A DNA stretch of 64,000 bases from Pyrus communis (Eukaryota; Streptophyta; Magnoliopsida; Rosales; Rosaceae), in assembly GCF_963583255.1 (NCBI RefSeq), contig NC_084816.1:8816600-8880599 (forward strand). Direction: 5' to 3'. A program made the translations under genes and the position numbers. Each line of letters starts with the position of its first letter. Within the stretch, counting starts at the first letter, position 1. Below, piece after piece: positions 10,039 to 23,000 of this stretch. The notes under the pieces were generated by a model, which saw only the letters and a list, made by a program, of their open reading frames with translations, was not told the origin of the DNA and did no database searches.

Positions 10039-11125
10039 TAGATTTGGCATTCGTGTCGTGTTTCTCGTGTTTGTGTCATACCCGATAGCTTAATGGGTCG
10101 TGTCATGTGATACCCATTAAAGTTTGGTAATATGACCCGACCCAAAATCAACCCGTTAATATTATCATGTAATATGACCCGACCCGTTACCCGTTATGAA
10201 AAATATATTTTAAATTAATAAAAATGAAAATGAAGAACATAATTTGACCCAAAAAAATGTAAAACATAATACTAAATTAGTATATACATACTAAATTTCG
10301 GAGTTGACCCCTTCATGAAAGTTGTAAAGCTTTTCATTACGAGTGATTACATTTTTCACACTTCTACAATAATTATTATTAATTTTATTAACTTTGCACT
10401 CAAATGAAAAACACTATTCATGAGATTTTGAGGGTTTTAAAAATCTAAATGACCATGTAACCATCGTCTAAGCGTTGAGGATGCAATTGTGAACGTTTAT
10501 TATGCTTTCACATCTTTCAAACTTATACATTAATGATTTTGAATTTTGTTTATTTTGAACTCCTTTAAAAATACTATTCATTAGAGTTTGTGTGGTTTTA
10601 AAAATTCAAAAGATCATATACCCATCCTCGAAGCGTAGAGGATGCGACTACAAGCGTTTGCATATTTTTTCATATTTTTTGCACATGTAAATTAATTATT
10701 ATATTTTTTTAATGTGTTTGGTATTTTTAAATTACTTGATATTTTATTTTTAATGTGTTTTATAATTTTTAATCTCAATCTTTGCCTATAATATATTATA
10801 AAAATAAATAAATAAATAAAACTTGAATTTTAAAATTTATATAGAATAATAATTAATAAACAATATATACATATTCATTATATCTATTGTATTTTATAGT
10901 ATGTTTTTTTAGTAGTTTAAAATATTAAAATCATCAAAATAACTTTTTCCTCATTGTGTCAAAACAGGTTACCCGCATGTCATTCTCGTGTAAACCTGTT
11001 AAGGACCTGTTATTAACGGGTTATTATTGTGTGATCCGATAATGACCCAATTAATTATCGTGTTGATCCGAAACCCGTTATTTTCATGTCATGTTAACGG
11101 ATCGTGTAAGAAATTGCCAGATCTA
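10039..11125. mobile_element. Non-autonomous DNA element with TAGATTTGGCA ends (hAT-like)
   Basis: The left end TAGATTTGGCA and right end TGCCAGATCTA form an imperfect terminal inverted repeat. Subterminal regions on both sides are rich in ACCCGTTA and TAACGGGT motifs in opposite orientation. The length is 1,087 bp and no open frame codes for a transposase. The flanking 8 bp (CCTAGGAC and TCAGGAAC) agree only partly, so the superfamily is not settled; hAT is a guess. A half copy of the same family lies at 1814-2274. Confidence 0.65.
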
Positions 11126-12640
11126 TCAGGAACATTGCTTAAATCAAGCAAGGAATATAAGAAAGTGTACACCACCGATGGTGTCCAAGCAAGGGATGGT
11201 TTTCTTTGACAATACTAATGCTTCACGATTAATGGAAATCAATGGTTATGTTTGGTGCTTTTCAAAATCAAAATTTGAGATTCATCCCATCATGAGATTT
11301 TGAGTTTATAGGATAAAATTTCTCCCTTGATATCATTGCTCTTACAGCCTAAAGAAAAAGTGTACGCTGCAATGATAGAACTAGATATTATATTTTCTAT
11401 CCCAAGGGCCACAAGCTACATTTTCACTGGTTCTGAATTTTCTTATCGGGTTTAAATTTGGTACTTGGTATGCTGCTGGCCATAAACAGATGATAGATAT
11501 TTAAAGGGTCTAAATTGGCCACATCTATGCTTTAGATATTGACATTCTTCTACTACGTACTGCAACTGGGTCGTGTAATCAGGTAGAGAATTCAAATATA
11601 AGTATTTGGATCCTGGAAGCCATGGAGATTATCTTTAATGCAAGTGGAATAATAATCAAGAGATTTTGGATCATACATAACTCCAACAGTATGATATGTA
11701 AATATACTACGTATATGATGAGTCGTCATAAAATGACGTGTGTGTGTCTTTACAAACATTTGTTTCTCTAATCTCTCATATAAAATAACGTGTAAATTTG
11801 ATTACAAACATTTGCTGCTTCATCTACGTGAAATTCAGCCCTGGTTTCGATAATATCAATGGTAGAGATAGGTGAACTCCATGGATAAAACTCGAACTAG
11901 AAACCAAAGTGTTGCTGTTCTTAAAGAGCAATGATCGGTAACAAGGCCAAGCAGGATTTGAGTTAATCATTCTCCGACCATCTCCACTCCATGTATCAGG
12001 TAATAAACGGAACAAGGCAAGTTAGATGCAGGTAGTGTCGTCATCCTTGTTCGGACTCCATTAAAGATGGGGTCCCGAGGTGGCAGCTAATTGGGAAATC
12101 CCTAATTGGTTGCAGTATCGTGTTATAGAGATAGGTGAAGAGATGTGGGGATGATCTGGCCCATGAGGGGGATTAGAGGAAGAGTGTCACATGGGAAGCA
12201 CACTACTTGAAAGTGATAAAACACAAGGAAATGGTACGGAAGGGCCAGCATGCCACGGCAGTGTGCTTGTGCTGAACACAGAAGTCTTGGGTAGCTAGCA
12301 AGTGTTTGGTGCTATGAGCACTTGCGTGGCTTTTGGAATTTTAAGCTTGGGACTAAGGACATGGGACCCGACGCTCAGAAGAAAATGATTTGGTGGCATT
12401 GTGCCTCTTAGTTTATTTAACTTGTTAGGTATACATGTATATTACCGGATTTATTAGGCGATGGTGTGATGCTCAAACAAATAAACTCGACAATCAACAA
12501 ACATCTTACCTCCCCCACATGTATATGAATGACAATGATACTTTCTTTAATTGATGGTTTTCTTGACTCTAGGCAATTGCTATTTTGTTGTAGGTTTGCA
12601 CCTTTTGTTTTGATTGGAGGTACACTTGTATTTTAGTTAC
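11126..12640. other. Intergenic sequence, no gene recognised
   Basis: Several short open frames occur (for example near 11091-11303), but none shows a known motif, splice-site context or codon bias. The stretch 11126-11460 has splice-like punctuation and could be a decayed gene fragment, but I cannot name it. Confidence 0.5.
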
Positions 12641-12654
12641 CGTTCCAAAAATTC

Positions 12655-12800
12655 TCGCCTAACGCCGCCTAGGCAGCTGACTGCTGGTCACTGTCCCAAT
12701 TAATCTCTGGGTGTTTGAAAATTTAGACAAGGCGCCTAGACCTCCTTAGCAGTCCACCTAGCCCGCCTAGGCGCCCGCTTAGCCCACCTAGGTTGAGACT
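12655..12800. repeat. GCCTAGGCG-rich palindromic repeat fragment
   Basis: The stretch contains CGCCTAGGCAGC, GGCGCCTAGAC, CGCCTAGGCGCCC and CACCTAGG within 150 bp, an internally palindromic motif set. A shorter relative (GCCGCCTAGGCGCTAAGC) lies at 17510-17530. This looks like part of a dispersed repeat family; its ends are not clear. Confidence 0.5.
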
Positions 12801-13029
12801 CTCACATAGACAAAAAATCGATAACTTTCATTTTGGATTTTATTTTTGTTCAATAAATTGTAAATGACTTGTTAAATACTTGGACGAACATTCATTATAT
12901 GCTTGTATCCCAATACAATTATGTATTTTTGTAAGTATAAATATGCACTTATTTACACGATATCTAATAAATTTACTTAATCTGCTTGTTGGATAAATAT
13001 CAGCACATGTTATACATGACTTTTTAAGA

Positions 13030-14640
13030 GTATTATGCCAACGCTTGATGTGTCGCAACTTTCCATTGTATACATGACTTTTGGCCCTTGATTGCGCGGC
13101 CATACTGTCACAATGTATACATATAGCAGTTACAGGCTTTGGCCACACTGGAATATCCTCCAGAAAATGTTTAAGCTACTCGGCTTCTTCTCTAATCAAG
13201 TCTAAAGCTATAAACTCTTACTCCATGGTGGAATGAGCTACACAGTTCTGTTTAGAGGATTTCTAAGATATTGCTGCACCTCCCCAGGTAAAAACATATC
13301 CACTTGTCGACTTGGATTTTGTAGTGTTAGAAATCCAATTGGCATCACTGAAGCCTTCTGCAACAGGTGGATACTTTGTGTGGTGTAATTCATAGTCAAG
13401 TTTATTTTTCAAATACCTTAACACTCTTGCTAAAGCATCCCAGTGCTCTTGTGCCGGATTACTTGTATATCTACTAAACCTGCTTACTACATAAGCTAAG
13501 TCGGGCCTAGTTGAAGTCATCAAGTACATTAGACTTCCAATTACTTGAGAATATTCAAGTTGAGATATGGCATTGCCTTTATTTTTATCCAACTTGCATC
13601 TAGCATCAAAAGGAGTTGCAGTAGGTTTGCAGTAAAATTGACCAAACCTTCGTAATATTTTTTCTACATAATGGGACCGTGTAAGGACATACCCTTCACT
13701 ATTTCCCTTAATTTGAATTCCTAAAATGACATCGCCTTGACCTAAGTCTTTCATGGCAAAGCTTGAATTCAACATTTTCTTTGTTTTGTTTATTACATCT
13801 TTATCGCTTCCCATTATGAGCATATCATCCACATACAAGTAGACAATAAAGCAAATTTTATCATTACTCTTAATGTAGACACATTTATCAGATTCATTTA
13901 TTTTGAACCCATGTGTCAACAAAGTATGATCAAATTTCTCGTGCCATTGTTTTGGTGCTTGTTTAAGTCCATATAATGACTTAACTAATTTGCACACTTT
14001 GCTTTCTTGTCCTTTAAGCACGAACCCTTCAGGTTGTTCCATGTATATTTCTTCATCATGTTCTCCATTTAAAAATGATATTTTTACATCCATTTGATGT
14101 ATATCAAAGTTGTACACAACCGCAATCGCTATTAATGTCCTAATTGACATTATGCGAGAAACTGGAGAATAAGTGTCGAAATAATCCAACCCTTCCTTTT
14201 GGTGATAACCTTTGGCTACTAAACGTGCCTTGAACTTGTCAATGGTTCCATCTGCCTTAAGTTTCTTCTTGAAAATCCATTTATGACCAATTGGTTTACT
14301 AACGGGAGGTAAATCAACCAATTCCCATGTGTTATTTTCCATAATGGATTCCATTTCACTTTTAATTGCTTCCTTCCATAAAGGAGCCTCGGAAGAAGAC
14401 ATTGCTTCTTTAAAAGTTCTAGGTTCATTCTCGAACAAGAAAGCAATGAAATCTGATCCAAAGTTTTTAGAAACTTTGGTTCTTTTTTCCTCTTCTTGGT
14501 TCCACATCATTTTCTTCGACACCAGAAGAAGATGCTTCATCATGACTATGATCATGAATCCTCTTTGTATCAGAACCAGATTCCTTTTCTTTGTAAGGAA
14601 ATATATCCTCAAAGAATTATGCATTTGCCAATTCTAATAT
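13030..14640 (-). pseudogene. copia reverse transcriptase and RNase H
   Basis: A continuous 453-codon frame at 13263-14624 covers the reverse transcriptase. It includes [24 protein letters not shown], the catalytic YVDD (13824-13835) and the [15 protein letters not shown] and DANW motifs. Below 13263 stops interrupt the RNase H, whose later part is readable near 13040-13148 (CIHCDSMAAQSRA). The copia KTAFLNG motif reads KISFLNG here. The enzyme would copy element RNA into DNA. The truncated RNase H and broken upstream genes show that the copy is dead, although the RT frame itself is unusually intact. Confidence 0.9.
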
Positions 14641-15567
14641 AGTGTTAACATGTATGTCAAAAACTGAATATTTTACAGCAAGGAACCTATAAGTAGCACT
14701 ATGGTTTGCATATCCAATGAGTACACAATCAATAGTTTTAGGTCCTAGTTTCGTTCTTTTTTGTAACTGAACTTGCACTTTTGCTTAGCAACCCCACACT
14801 TTTAGGGTTTTATAAGTGGGTTTATGTCCTTTCCATAGTTCATAAGGTCACTCATCCATCTTCTTTTGAGGAACCTTATTTAATATGGCATTTGCAGTAA
14901 GTAAAGCTTCACCTCGCAAATTGTGTGGAAGCCCAGAACTATTTAACATAGAATTAATCATACCCTTGAATGTTCTATTTTTTCTTTTGGCAACACCATT
15001 TTGTTGTGGTGTGTATGGAGCCGTTGTTTAATGTATAATTCCATGTTGTGCACAAAAATGTGAGAAGGCAGTACACTCATACTCTCCTCCTCTATCGGAT
15101 CTAAGTGCTTTGATTTTTCTCTCAAGTTGATTTTCAACTTCAGCATTATATGTCTTAAACATATTCAAAGCTTCGTCCTTGCTATGAATCAAATTAACAT
15201 AGCAATACTTACTGCAATAATCAATAAAAGTGACATAATAATTCTTTCCTCCACGAGTTGGTGTGGATTTAAAGTCACAAAGATCACTATGAATTAATCC
15301 AAGTAATTCATTTGATGTTTCCAAAATTGACTTTCTCATTTGCCTAGCAAATTTCGATTCAGTACATGTTTCACACTTATTATTAAAATCAATTTCGAAT
15401 TTAGGTAATAATTCTAATTTAACCATTCTTTGCATGGAACGAAAATTAACATATCCTAATCTAGCATGCCAAATATTATAAGACTCAACAAAATAAGTAG
15501 AAGCATTTATTTTATTACCATCATCAACGACAATTACATTGAGTTTGAGTACCACTTTTATGGGCAA
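14640..15567 (-). pseudogene. copia integrase (broken)
   Basis: The open section 15028-15567 holds the gag-pre-integrase zinc region and the start of the catalytic core. The zinc motif reads WHARLGYVN instead of WHxRLGHxN, so the second histidine is replaced by tyrosine, while the CETC cysteines remain. Catalytic aspartates lie in HSDLCDF and FIDYCSKY, and LRSDRGGEY follows. After a stop near 15028 the core continues with the PYTPQQNGVA motif, which precedes the catalytic glutamate. More stops follow before the reverse transcriptase frame starts. Confidence 0.85.
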
Positions 15568-15765
15568 TTCTGTGAAAAAGGGCTATGTGGATTTGTATAT
15601 GGGCAATTCTGCCTCATTTGTTGGAAAGGGTTATGTGGCTGATGGCCTCGTGAAACTCAATGTAATTACAAAGAGGCCATCAGCCACATCTGCGGTGACA
15701 CAAATCCACATAACCCTTTCACGAGGCCATCGTAGATGAGGTAGAATTGCCCATATACAACTTTT
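15568..15765. repeat. Nested inverted repeats inside the copia element
   Basis: A perfect 17-bp inverted repeat (ATGTGGCTGATGGCCTC at 15633-15649 and its complement at 15673-15689) encloses a 23-bp spacer. Outside it, TTGTATATGGGCAATTCT with a GCCTCAT tail (about 15593-15617) is the complement, with one mismatch, of ATGAGGTAGAATTGCCC and following bases near 15736-15760. A further shorter inverted copy of GATGGCCTCGTGAAA lies near 15718-15733. An ordinary copia element encodes the region between protease and integrase here. The stretch looks scrambled by template switching. Confidence 0.8.
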
Positions 15766-16792
15766 CTCCAAGGGCAGCAGGATGGTATTCAGCGAAAAGA
15801 TTTCTGTCAGCGCAGATGTACTTGATAGCAACAGTATCCATCAGCCATTCACTCACATTTGAGACCATGTTGACCTCAGACACAACAGCAGCCAACTCTT
15901 CATCGGTGATTGCCATGTTAGAGTGGTTGTTGTTGTTTCCGTTGGCATGATTTCCATCTTTGCGATGATAACAATCTTGTGCCTTGTGACCAGATTTGCC
16001 ACACACATAGCAGGCGCCCTTAATCTTCTTTAGATTCTTACCTTTAGGAGCAAGGGCAGATTGTACAAATTGCTTGGTTTTGGGAGCCTTATTCTTTTTC
16101 GACTTGGCCTTAGAGTTTCCTTCCTCAACATAATTCGCATTGGCTTCAATGGTAGCAAACCCACCAGAACGGTTTGCCTTTTTGTGGTCTTCTTCCACTC
16201 CTAGCCTCATAATCAAATCCTCCATATTGATCTCACGACGCTCGTGTTTAAGATAAATTTTGAAGTCATTCCAGAAAGTTGGCAATTTCTCTATTATCAC
16301 CCCAACTTGGGAAATGTTCATTGATCTCGCATCCCTCGGAGTGCAGTTCATAGATTAATTTCTGGATTTCTTCGACCTGAGAGACAACAGATTTTGAATC
16401 CAACATAGTATATTTGACAAACTTATCGATAACAAATTTCTTTGAACCAACATCATTAATCTTATACTTTTTGTCCAGGGATTCCCAAAACTCCTTTGCA
16501 GTCTTGCATAAAGAATAAATGTCGTAGAGATTGCCATCCAAACTATTTAGAATATAATTCCTGCAACAAAACTCAGAGTGATTCCAAACTTCAATTGCCA
16601 AGACAGTCTCTTTTGTCATTGGATTCTCATTAGACTTTGGAGCTTCTTTCTTGACAACATGAGCAAGATTAATAGTTGTTAGGAAAAACAACATCTTCTA
16701 TTGCCATCTCTTAAAATCTAACCCTTTGAACTTTTCAGACTTTCAGAGTATTTTGGCACAGCGCCATTCACATTCATAGATTGTTGATCCAT
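15719..16792 (-). pseudogene. copia gag and protease remnant
   Basis: The likely start is the ATG at 16792 (MDQQSMNVNG). The frame breaks near 16700 and continues in the open sections 16266-16694 and 15719-16351. A CCHC zinc knuckle, CYVCGKSGHKAQDC, lies at about 15965-16010. The protease active site, normally D-T/S-G-A, reads MDTVAIK, so the glycine is lost. Gag would form the particle and the protease would cut the polyprotein. Frame breaks and the dead active site rule out function. Confidence 0.85.
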
Positions 16793-17220
16793 GAATTATC
16801 TGTTTCAAGATTGTTGGATAGATATCAACAATGTGTGATAAATTTATATATGCTAATAAATGATGAATGCGAACAACTAACTTAATAGAGTATGAACATG
16901 AAATAATATTAAACAGAAAAAACTAAAGATCAAGGCTTGCGTCCCTCAATGTCCTTAAAACAGATATTTCGTCCCTACTCAGTGCTTGTAGTTCTACGGA
17001 TGTCTGTTTCGCTAGGATTCAACGATCAAGTTAAAATTCCAGCACCGGAAAACTTAACTTATGGCGAATTTGTTTATGGTTCTCTCAATAATAATGCTTT
17101 GGATTGTAGAAGAAGAATTATGTTTTTATGTGTTCTAAATGTCATGCAGATGGATGTATATATAATATGATTATCCCTATTTGCAACATGTATGGAGAAT
17201 GAATGCATCTGTTGGGAGAC

Positions 17221-17707
17221 ATCTTCTCAGAGGGGTGTTTGCTTTTAATTATTAGAGCCCAAGCCCAAGAGCCCCAAGGCCCAAGGCCTATATTTTGATA
17301 ATTAATTATATATTAATGATCAATTAATTAATACACTCCAAAGCCCAACTCCAAGGGTGGAGCCCAATTTTATTTCTCATGGTCTATCACTCCAATCACT
17401 TTCTATAAGGGACAAAGCCTTATAAAGTGATGGGATCTTTTGGTGGTGCGCAATGGGGAACACTGAAATTCTACTCAAAATTTCCAAAACTACCTAGGTC
17501 TTGTCTAGCCGCCTAGGCGCTAAGCTTGAGTTCACTGCCCGACTATTGCTAGCGCCTTTTAATACCATAATTTTAATATAACATGACAAGTATGATATCA
17601 ATTATTAAATAGATAATTTGGTTTGAACCCGAAATTTTGGTGTATTTTAGCAAAAACTCTATTTTCAAATTAATAAAATCAATTGACCAGATTGCTCTGT
17701 GATCCTT
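17221..17707. other. Flank with GGCCCAAGGCC-rich and LTR-like sequence
   Basis: The stretch holds GAGCCCAAGCCCAAGAGCCCC, a TATA-like CCTTATAAAG at about 17419 and a short CGCCTAGGCG fragment near 17515. It may be an LTR of another element or the distal part of the copia LTR. No gene is recognised. Confidence 0.35.
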
Positions 17708-18163
17708 CCTCTCTCGTAGCGAGAGTTTTGAAAGCTAAGTATTGCCCCACTTCTTCGTTTTTGGATGCCTCTGTGAAAAGCAATGCTTCCTATTGCTGGA
17801 AAAGCATTTGTGCTGCTAGAACCATCATCGAAAGAGGATCCAGGTGCTAAGTGGGTAGTGTTGATTCGATCAACACCTGGACTGATAGGTGGCTGCCTTT
17901 TGCTTCCTCTTACAAGGTGTTCACACCTAAGCCGGATGTGTGTAATATCGTCTATGACCGAGACCTAATCGAAGACAAGCCTCAAAAATGGAATGTGTCC
18001 TAAATGGGCTCTTTGTTCTCAGATTTTGGGGTTGACCTGACGCGTTCCAGTCCCTTGAATGTTAGGAAGCCAGACGCCAGGTTGGTGTGGCATTTTGAAA
18101 AGAAAGGAGTGTTTACTGTAAAGAGTGCTTTTCGCGTGGCTCGGGTGTGGGTGTCATCCACGA
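17708..18163 (+). pseudogene. LINE (non-LTR) polyprotein C-terminal fragment
   Basis: One frame reads about 150 residues with two internal stops. It shows the pattern of the region after reverse transcriptase in plant L1-like elements: LVARVLKAKYCP, SYCWKSICAARTIIERG, then INTWTDRWLP and VWHFEKKGVFTVKSAFRVA. The last part corresponds to the zinc-binding reverse-transcriptase-associated domain. The beginning of the element and any poly-A tail are not visible. Stops follow GSRC and WNVS. It is a dead fragment. Confidence 0.8.
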
Positions 18164-20030
18164 AGATTTAGAAATACATGTTTTCAATTGTTTAGAGGTC
18201 TTCATGGGTCTGCAAAAATTCAGTGTGAATTAGTTCTAATGGAGTTTTAGCTCCCCATGCCTTGTCTTGTGTAATGAATCCTTTTGAAGCTTCTCAAGTG
18301 CATACCCTTCGTAGATTTCTTCACTTTCTTGGATTAGGCAATGCATGAACCATTTCTTTTGTTATAGCTTATACATTTTTCCTATCAAAGCGATCCCAAA
18401 CTACTGACCCTTTGTTTACTTTGTAGTTTGTACCAAGAGATCTTATCTTCATTTACGTGCTCATTTGAGTTATTTCCTCGTCAAGTCGCCCAAGAGCGTT
18501 CTTCGCATCCACCAAGAGGACTAGGCACTTGTTGAGGTGCCTCCTTGGAGAATTGAGGCATAGGTTTTGACGACATTGTCCGCCTACAAGAACAAATCAA
18601 TTACATTAAACAATTTGAGTCCTAAGAAATACTTGTTACGAATTAAATTGTTTATATAGATCGCTACGTACTTGTGATGAGGTAGATGACGTTCTTCGAG
18701 TATGAGAACTAATTGAATTAATTGAGCTTGAGCTTGAGGCCTTGCTTTTAAACGAGCTACGTCTTCAATAACTCAATTTATGGACATAAATACTCAACAT
18801 TAGCAGTGAATAACCATGCACCGACTTCACACTCTTAAATGCAATAACACTTGGAACAACTTTTGTGTTTCTTACGAGAAGACAAATTTGATGATTTGAG
18901 GAGGTACCCCGGTATAGCTCTAATTCCGAATTCGAAGCTGAGAAGGCAAGCGAGATGAGGATGGAGGAATACCTTAATGATCTGACCTTAAAAGCAGAGC
19001 AGGCAAGCACCACAAGTCACGAGGAAGAATTGTCCGTCGAGGTGGGCGACCTGCGTTGTCACGTTGAGGAGTGAGGACTGAGGGTGAGGAAGTGTCCAGA
19101 CACTGAGGTGTGGGCGACTGGGTCTTGTTGCGCTGAGAAATTATAAACGTGGGATAGCGGGTTAAGGGTAAAAACCAAAACGACGCCATTTTGCACTTAA
19201 TTACGATTTAATTTCTGAACCACTAAAATTGAAACCGACCAATAGCTTTCGGTTCAGTTCGGTTTCTTTGGTTTCGATTTGGTTTTTTTTTTTTTTTTTT
19301 TTTTTTTTTTCGTTTTAATTTGGTAAACGATTCAGTTTTTTCGGACCCACTCCAACGTAATTCAATTCTTTGAGAACATTATGTTCACTCCTCTCATGTT
19401 TCGAGATGCCAATTTCGTTGCAAATGCTCTACTACATTATGTCATTTTCTTGATTATTTTAAAACTTGGCCAACTCTTTTAGTTAAAATGATATTTGAGA
19501 TTCCCATAACTTTTAACTTTGGTTTATAACAATAAAAATCAATAGAACTGGTACTTAAGTTTGTCCATCGTAAATCATTTTGGTCTTGTGAAAATTTATC
19601 AACATCCTCGTTAAATTGTCATGAATAACCATATGACCACATTTTAAAGCGTATTTTTGTCAAACCAATCCCTCAACTTAACGAGGGTATTGAGAAACAA
19701 AAATGATATACGAAATTACGGTTGACAAATTCAGAGACCCCTTCAATCGATTTTCATTATCAATGACAAAGTAAAAAATTATAACAATTTCAGAAGTCAT
19801 TTTGGCTAACAAATCATTAGGGTGAGGGCCCCTTCTTGCCTGATAAGTTCGATGTTATAATTTTCCTTTTCATATTAAAAATTTGAAGGAAAAGTTAGTT
19901 ATTACTATGATCTAGTGGTATTCCATTTTACTTGTAAGAGGTCTTCCGTCTTAGGTTTGATTCTCATCAAAGACAAGTTTAAATCATATTATTGCTAAGT
20001 AATTATGAGGCTAAACCAACTATTTTTTCT
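18164..20030. other. Intergenic sequence with a GGTTC/GAACC element end
   Basis: No gene is recognised. At 19215-19345 an AACCGAAAGC/GGTTCAGTTCGG-rich stretch with a run of about 30 T resembles the element end at 4777. Small open frames near 18765-19189 show no motif. Confidence 0.5.
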
Positions 20031-20033
20031 TAG

Positions 20034-20045
20034 CGTATATAATAT
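20034..20045 (+). promoter_or_regulatory. Candidate TATA box of the SnRK1 beta-3 gene
   Basis: GTATATAATATA lies about 200 bp upstream of the first plausible leader donor site (20243) and in the correct orientation for the SnRK1 beta-3 gene. The assignment rests on position only. Confidence 0.35.
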
Positions 20046-20069
20046 ATTTTGTTACAAAAAAAACGAAGA

Positions 20070-23000
20070 ACAGCATGCTTCTTTTTTGTTTTTGAAATTT
20101 TTGTTTTTCCTTAGCGCTGCGGACAAGCCTGGCGGAATATCCTAGAAGAAAGCCCTTAGAGCTGGATTTCCTGCAGCCATTTCCTCCAACCAACATCCCC
20201 TGCCCCCCTTTCAAACTCTTTTCAGTATAAATTTTCAATCAGGTAAAGATTTTCTTGGATTCTTTCCGGTTTGCTTTTACCTTGAAATCCCACCGTAGGT
20301 CTTCTTGTATGGGACTGAATTGAACTTATTCCCAAACTGGGTTTGCTCTGCCGTAAAGTTTTTTCATTTTGTGATTTAACCATAAAATTTGCAGCCTTTA
20401 GAATATTGGGTGGTTCTGTTTTGGTAAAATATCTGATGGGTTGCCTTTGATTCTATCTGGGTTTGCCTGATTTTGCCAGATGAAGTGTTGGGTCTGCTAA
20501 TTGGTTCCAGGAGTAAGGTGGCACTGACAAGTTTTTGATTGGTGATTAAAGGTTGGAGCTTCACTCCAATCAGGTAAGTCTCTTCTTTGAAATGCAATTT
20601 CCGGCATATTGATATCTGGTGAGGTTGATTAATCTTATGGATTTTCCCCGTTTAATCGTGTTAGGATATAATTCCCTGCAGGATGATTCTTCTTTCGTTT
20701 GTACAATTCATAAAAGAACAATATATGACCCAGATATTGAAATAATTAAAACAAGAGTATAAGATTGAGCTTTCAATTTATAAAAATGGATGCCGATGAG
20801 TGCTATGTATGGGCAGAACTAGAATAAGAAATGCCATTATGCATACCCTTGAAAAAGGCAAATCAAAGTGGTTACATTCTTAGAGAATAGCATTTATTCC
20901 TGAGGATATATAGGTTAGCTTTAGTTCAAAGAATTCTATTTTCAACGGTTGTGCGTGCATGTGTCTGTTTGTTCTGAATTCATTTGGGCTCAAAGATGAC
21001 CTTCCAGTTGTAAATTGTGTTAGATGTTAGGCCTTGTGGTTGTAGGAATTTAGGAATTTTAGTATTTAGTTTGCTCCAAGAATTCTAGAGTTCGTAGTGG
21101 ATACCTTGTTGGTTATGAGCTTACTGTTTCCATATTTACACTAAAAGATGATTTAATAGGAGGATTTGGGTAATATTTCAGAGCAATAGCTCCATAGGTT
21201 TGGTTTTTCTTTCTTAATGTTGAGGCTTTCATTGTTGGTACTGAATATTATAATAAAATATGAAGGGGAAAATAGCAGGATATACAATGTGATGCAGTTA
21301 GCTAGAAGATTGCATATGGAAGTTTTGTGTAGATTTTCTTGTAGCGTATTACTTATTGATATTGTTTGGTTTGGTGTACTTGTGTGTTTGTTTGAGTAAT
21401 GTGTATGAGTGTACGTGCTTTTTCACGATCCCTATATAACTCTACAAACTTACCATCATTTTTTCTGTATCCTTCATTCTTTCTATTGCGATCTGCTCCT
21501 GTTAGCTCTATGGCAACCACTGATCCAATGTCTAATCTAGTTTCTTCTGTATCTATTATATAAAGAATTGCTTTACTCTATCTCAAAAAAAAGAAGAAAA
21601 AGTAAATACTTTATTGAACTAAAGGCACTAATTTCCCTTTCTTAACCGCACAAGAGATTTCTAATTGAACTGAAGCTTCCTCAATGCTGTAACTAGGCCT
21701 TTTTGTACTTATTTTTTAATGAATATGTGTTGTTATTCGTTAAAGTGTACATTTGAGGCAATGCCTACTGCGCATCAATGAATTTTTGCCTAAAACATCA
21801 CAGATAAATACTTTTACCTGGGCAATGTAAGAAGCTTGTGACAGATTTGCTTAACACTTTTTAGCTGAGTAAACATTTTGATCATCAGCTCTAATAATTT
21901 GCGCCTTCTGGACCTCTCCTGGTGATTTCATTTATTGAATTTTTTATGTAACGAGACTGAAGTTTTGCTCTTCATCACTATTTCAGAAGCAGTGTCAGTG
22001 ATGAGTGAAGTCCATCACTGCATCCTTGAAAGAATCTTAGAGGGTGAGAAATAGTTGGTCTATACATTAAAGTGTTGATTTGGGTTAAGTCTGGTGATGA
22101 GAAACTTTACTGAAAAGGGATTGTACTGTTCTTTGCTTTCGTTTTTTCACAAAGAAACTTTTAATATGCAGTTGCTTCACTTTTCTTTTTATATGGTATT
22201 TGCTTGGATGGGATGTCATAGTGATCTTGGGGTTCTTTCTTAAGTTCGGATTTGTTTTTAAATTTGTTTCTTTCATAAATTAAGATATATGGTCAAAGAA
22301 AATTTCACAAGTTTGAAATTGTATTACTATGGCCAGCGGCCTATTTCCAAGTTTTAGAGATCAACCTAGAAATTTCCTCCAGAAGATCCTCTGGGGGCAT
22401 AATTCCCCTCTGTCCCTGGCTTCTTTAACCAAGTAAACCATAGGTATAATCACCAAAGTTTGTTTATATATTTCCCTAATTCTGTTTTCATCCTTGTTTT
22501 ACTATTCTGTTGAGATACATTGAACTATTGGGTTTTTCCTTTAAATCATTTATCCCATTTCCTGAAACTACCCTATCCATCCATAAATTTTTCTGCAACA
22601 TCATCAGTGTGGCAATCATTAATGGTGCTTACTTTGAAAAGGTCCGGCATCAATCAAACTGCCATTTCAATGTGGTTGGGGAGTGTATATATAAATCATA
22701 TACATATCCATGATTCATAATTCATGCTATTCAAATGATGCAGATATGTGATTTGTATTTGTTTACTTTAGGCATATCCACTTCTAAATGTAAGAAATGA
22801 TGCACATATTATTGTTTATAATTGTAGTTTAGAACATATCTTAGATTTATGTAAAAAAGTTGACCGCTAAATTGTAGATATGGTATTTGAATTATACCTT
22901 AAGTTGCATTTTTGTCCCTGAACTTGCATAAAAGTTGCTATGGTGCTCAAACTAATCCTGAGTTGCAACATTTTGTCCTTTCCGTTAGTTTTTCTGTCCT

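Larger units (their letters stand above)
12987..17220 (-). mobile_element. Decayed Ty1/copia element with 3' deletion
   Basis: On the minus strand the order is LTR, gag (16792 downwards), protease remnant, integrase, reverse transcriptase and a partial RNase H, which is the copia gene order. The plus-strand sequence TGTTGGATA(A/G)ATATCA occurs at 16812 (inner edge of the 5' LTR) and again at 12987. The second is the outer end of what remains of the 3' LTR, about 30 bp. RNase H coding sequence runs straight into this LTR end, so a deletion removed the end of pol and most of the 3' LTR. The outer end of the 5' LTR is uncertain; GGGAGACA near 17213-17220 is one candidate. Confidence 0.8.
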
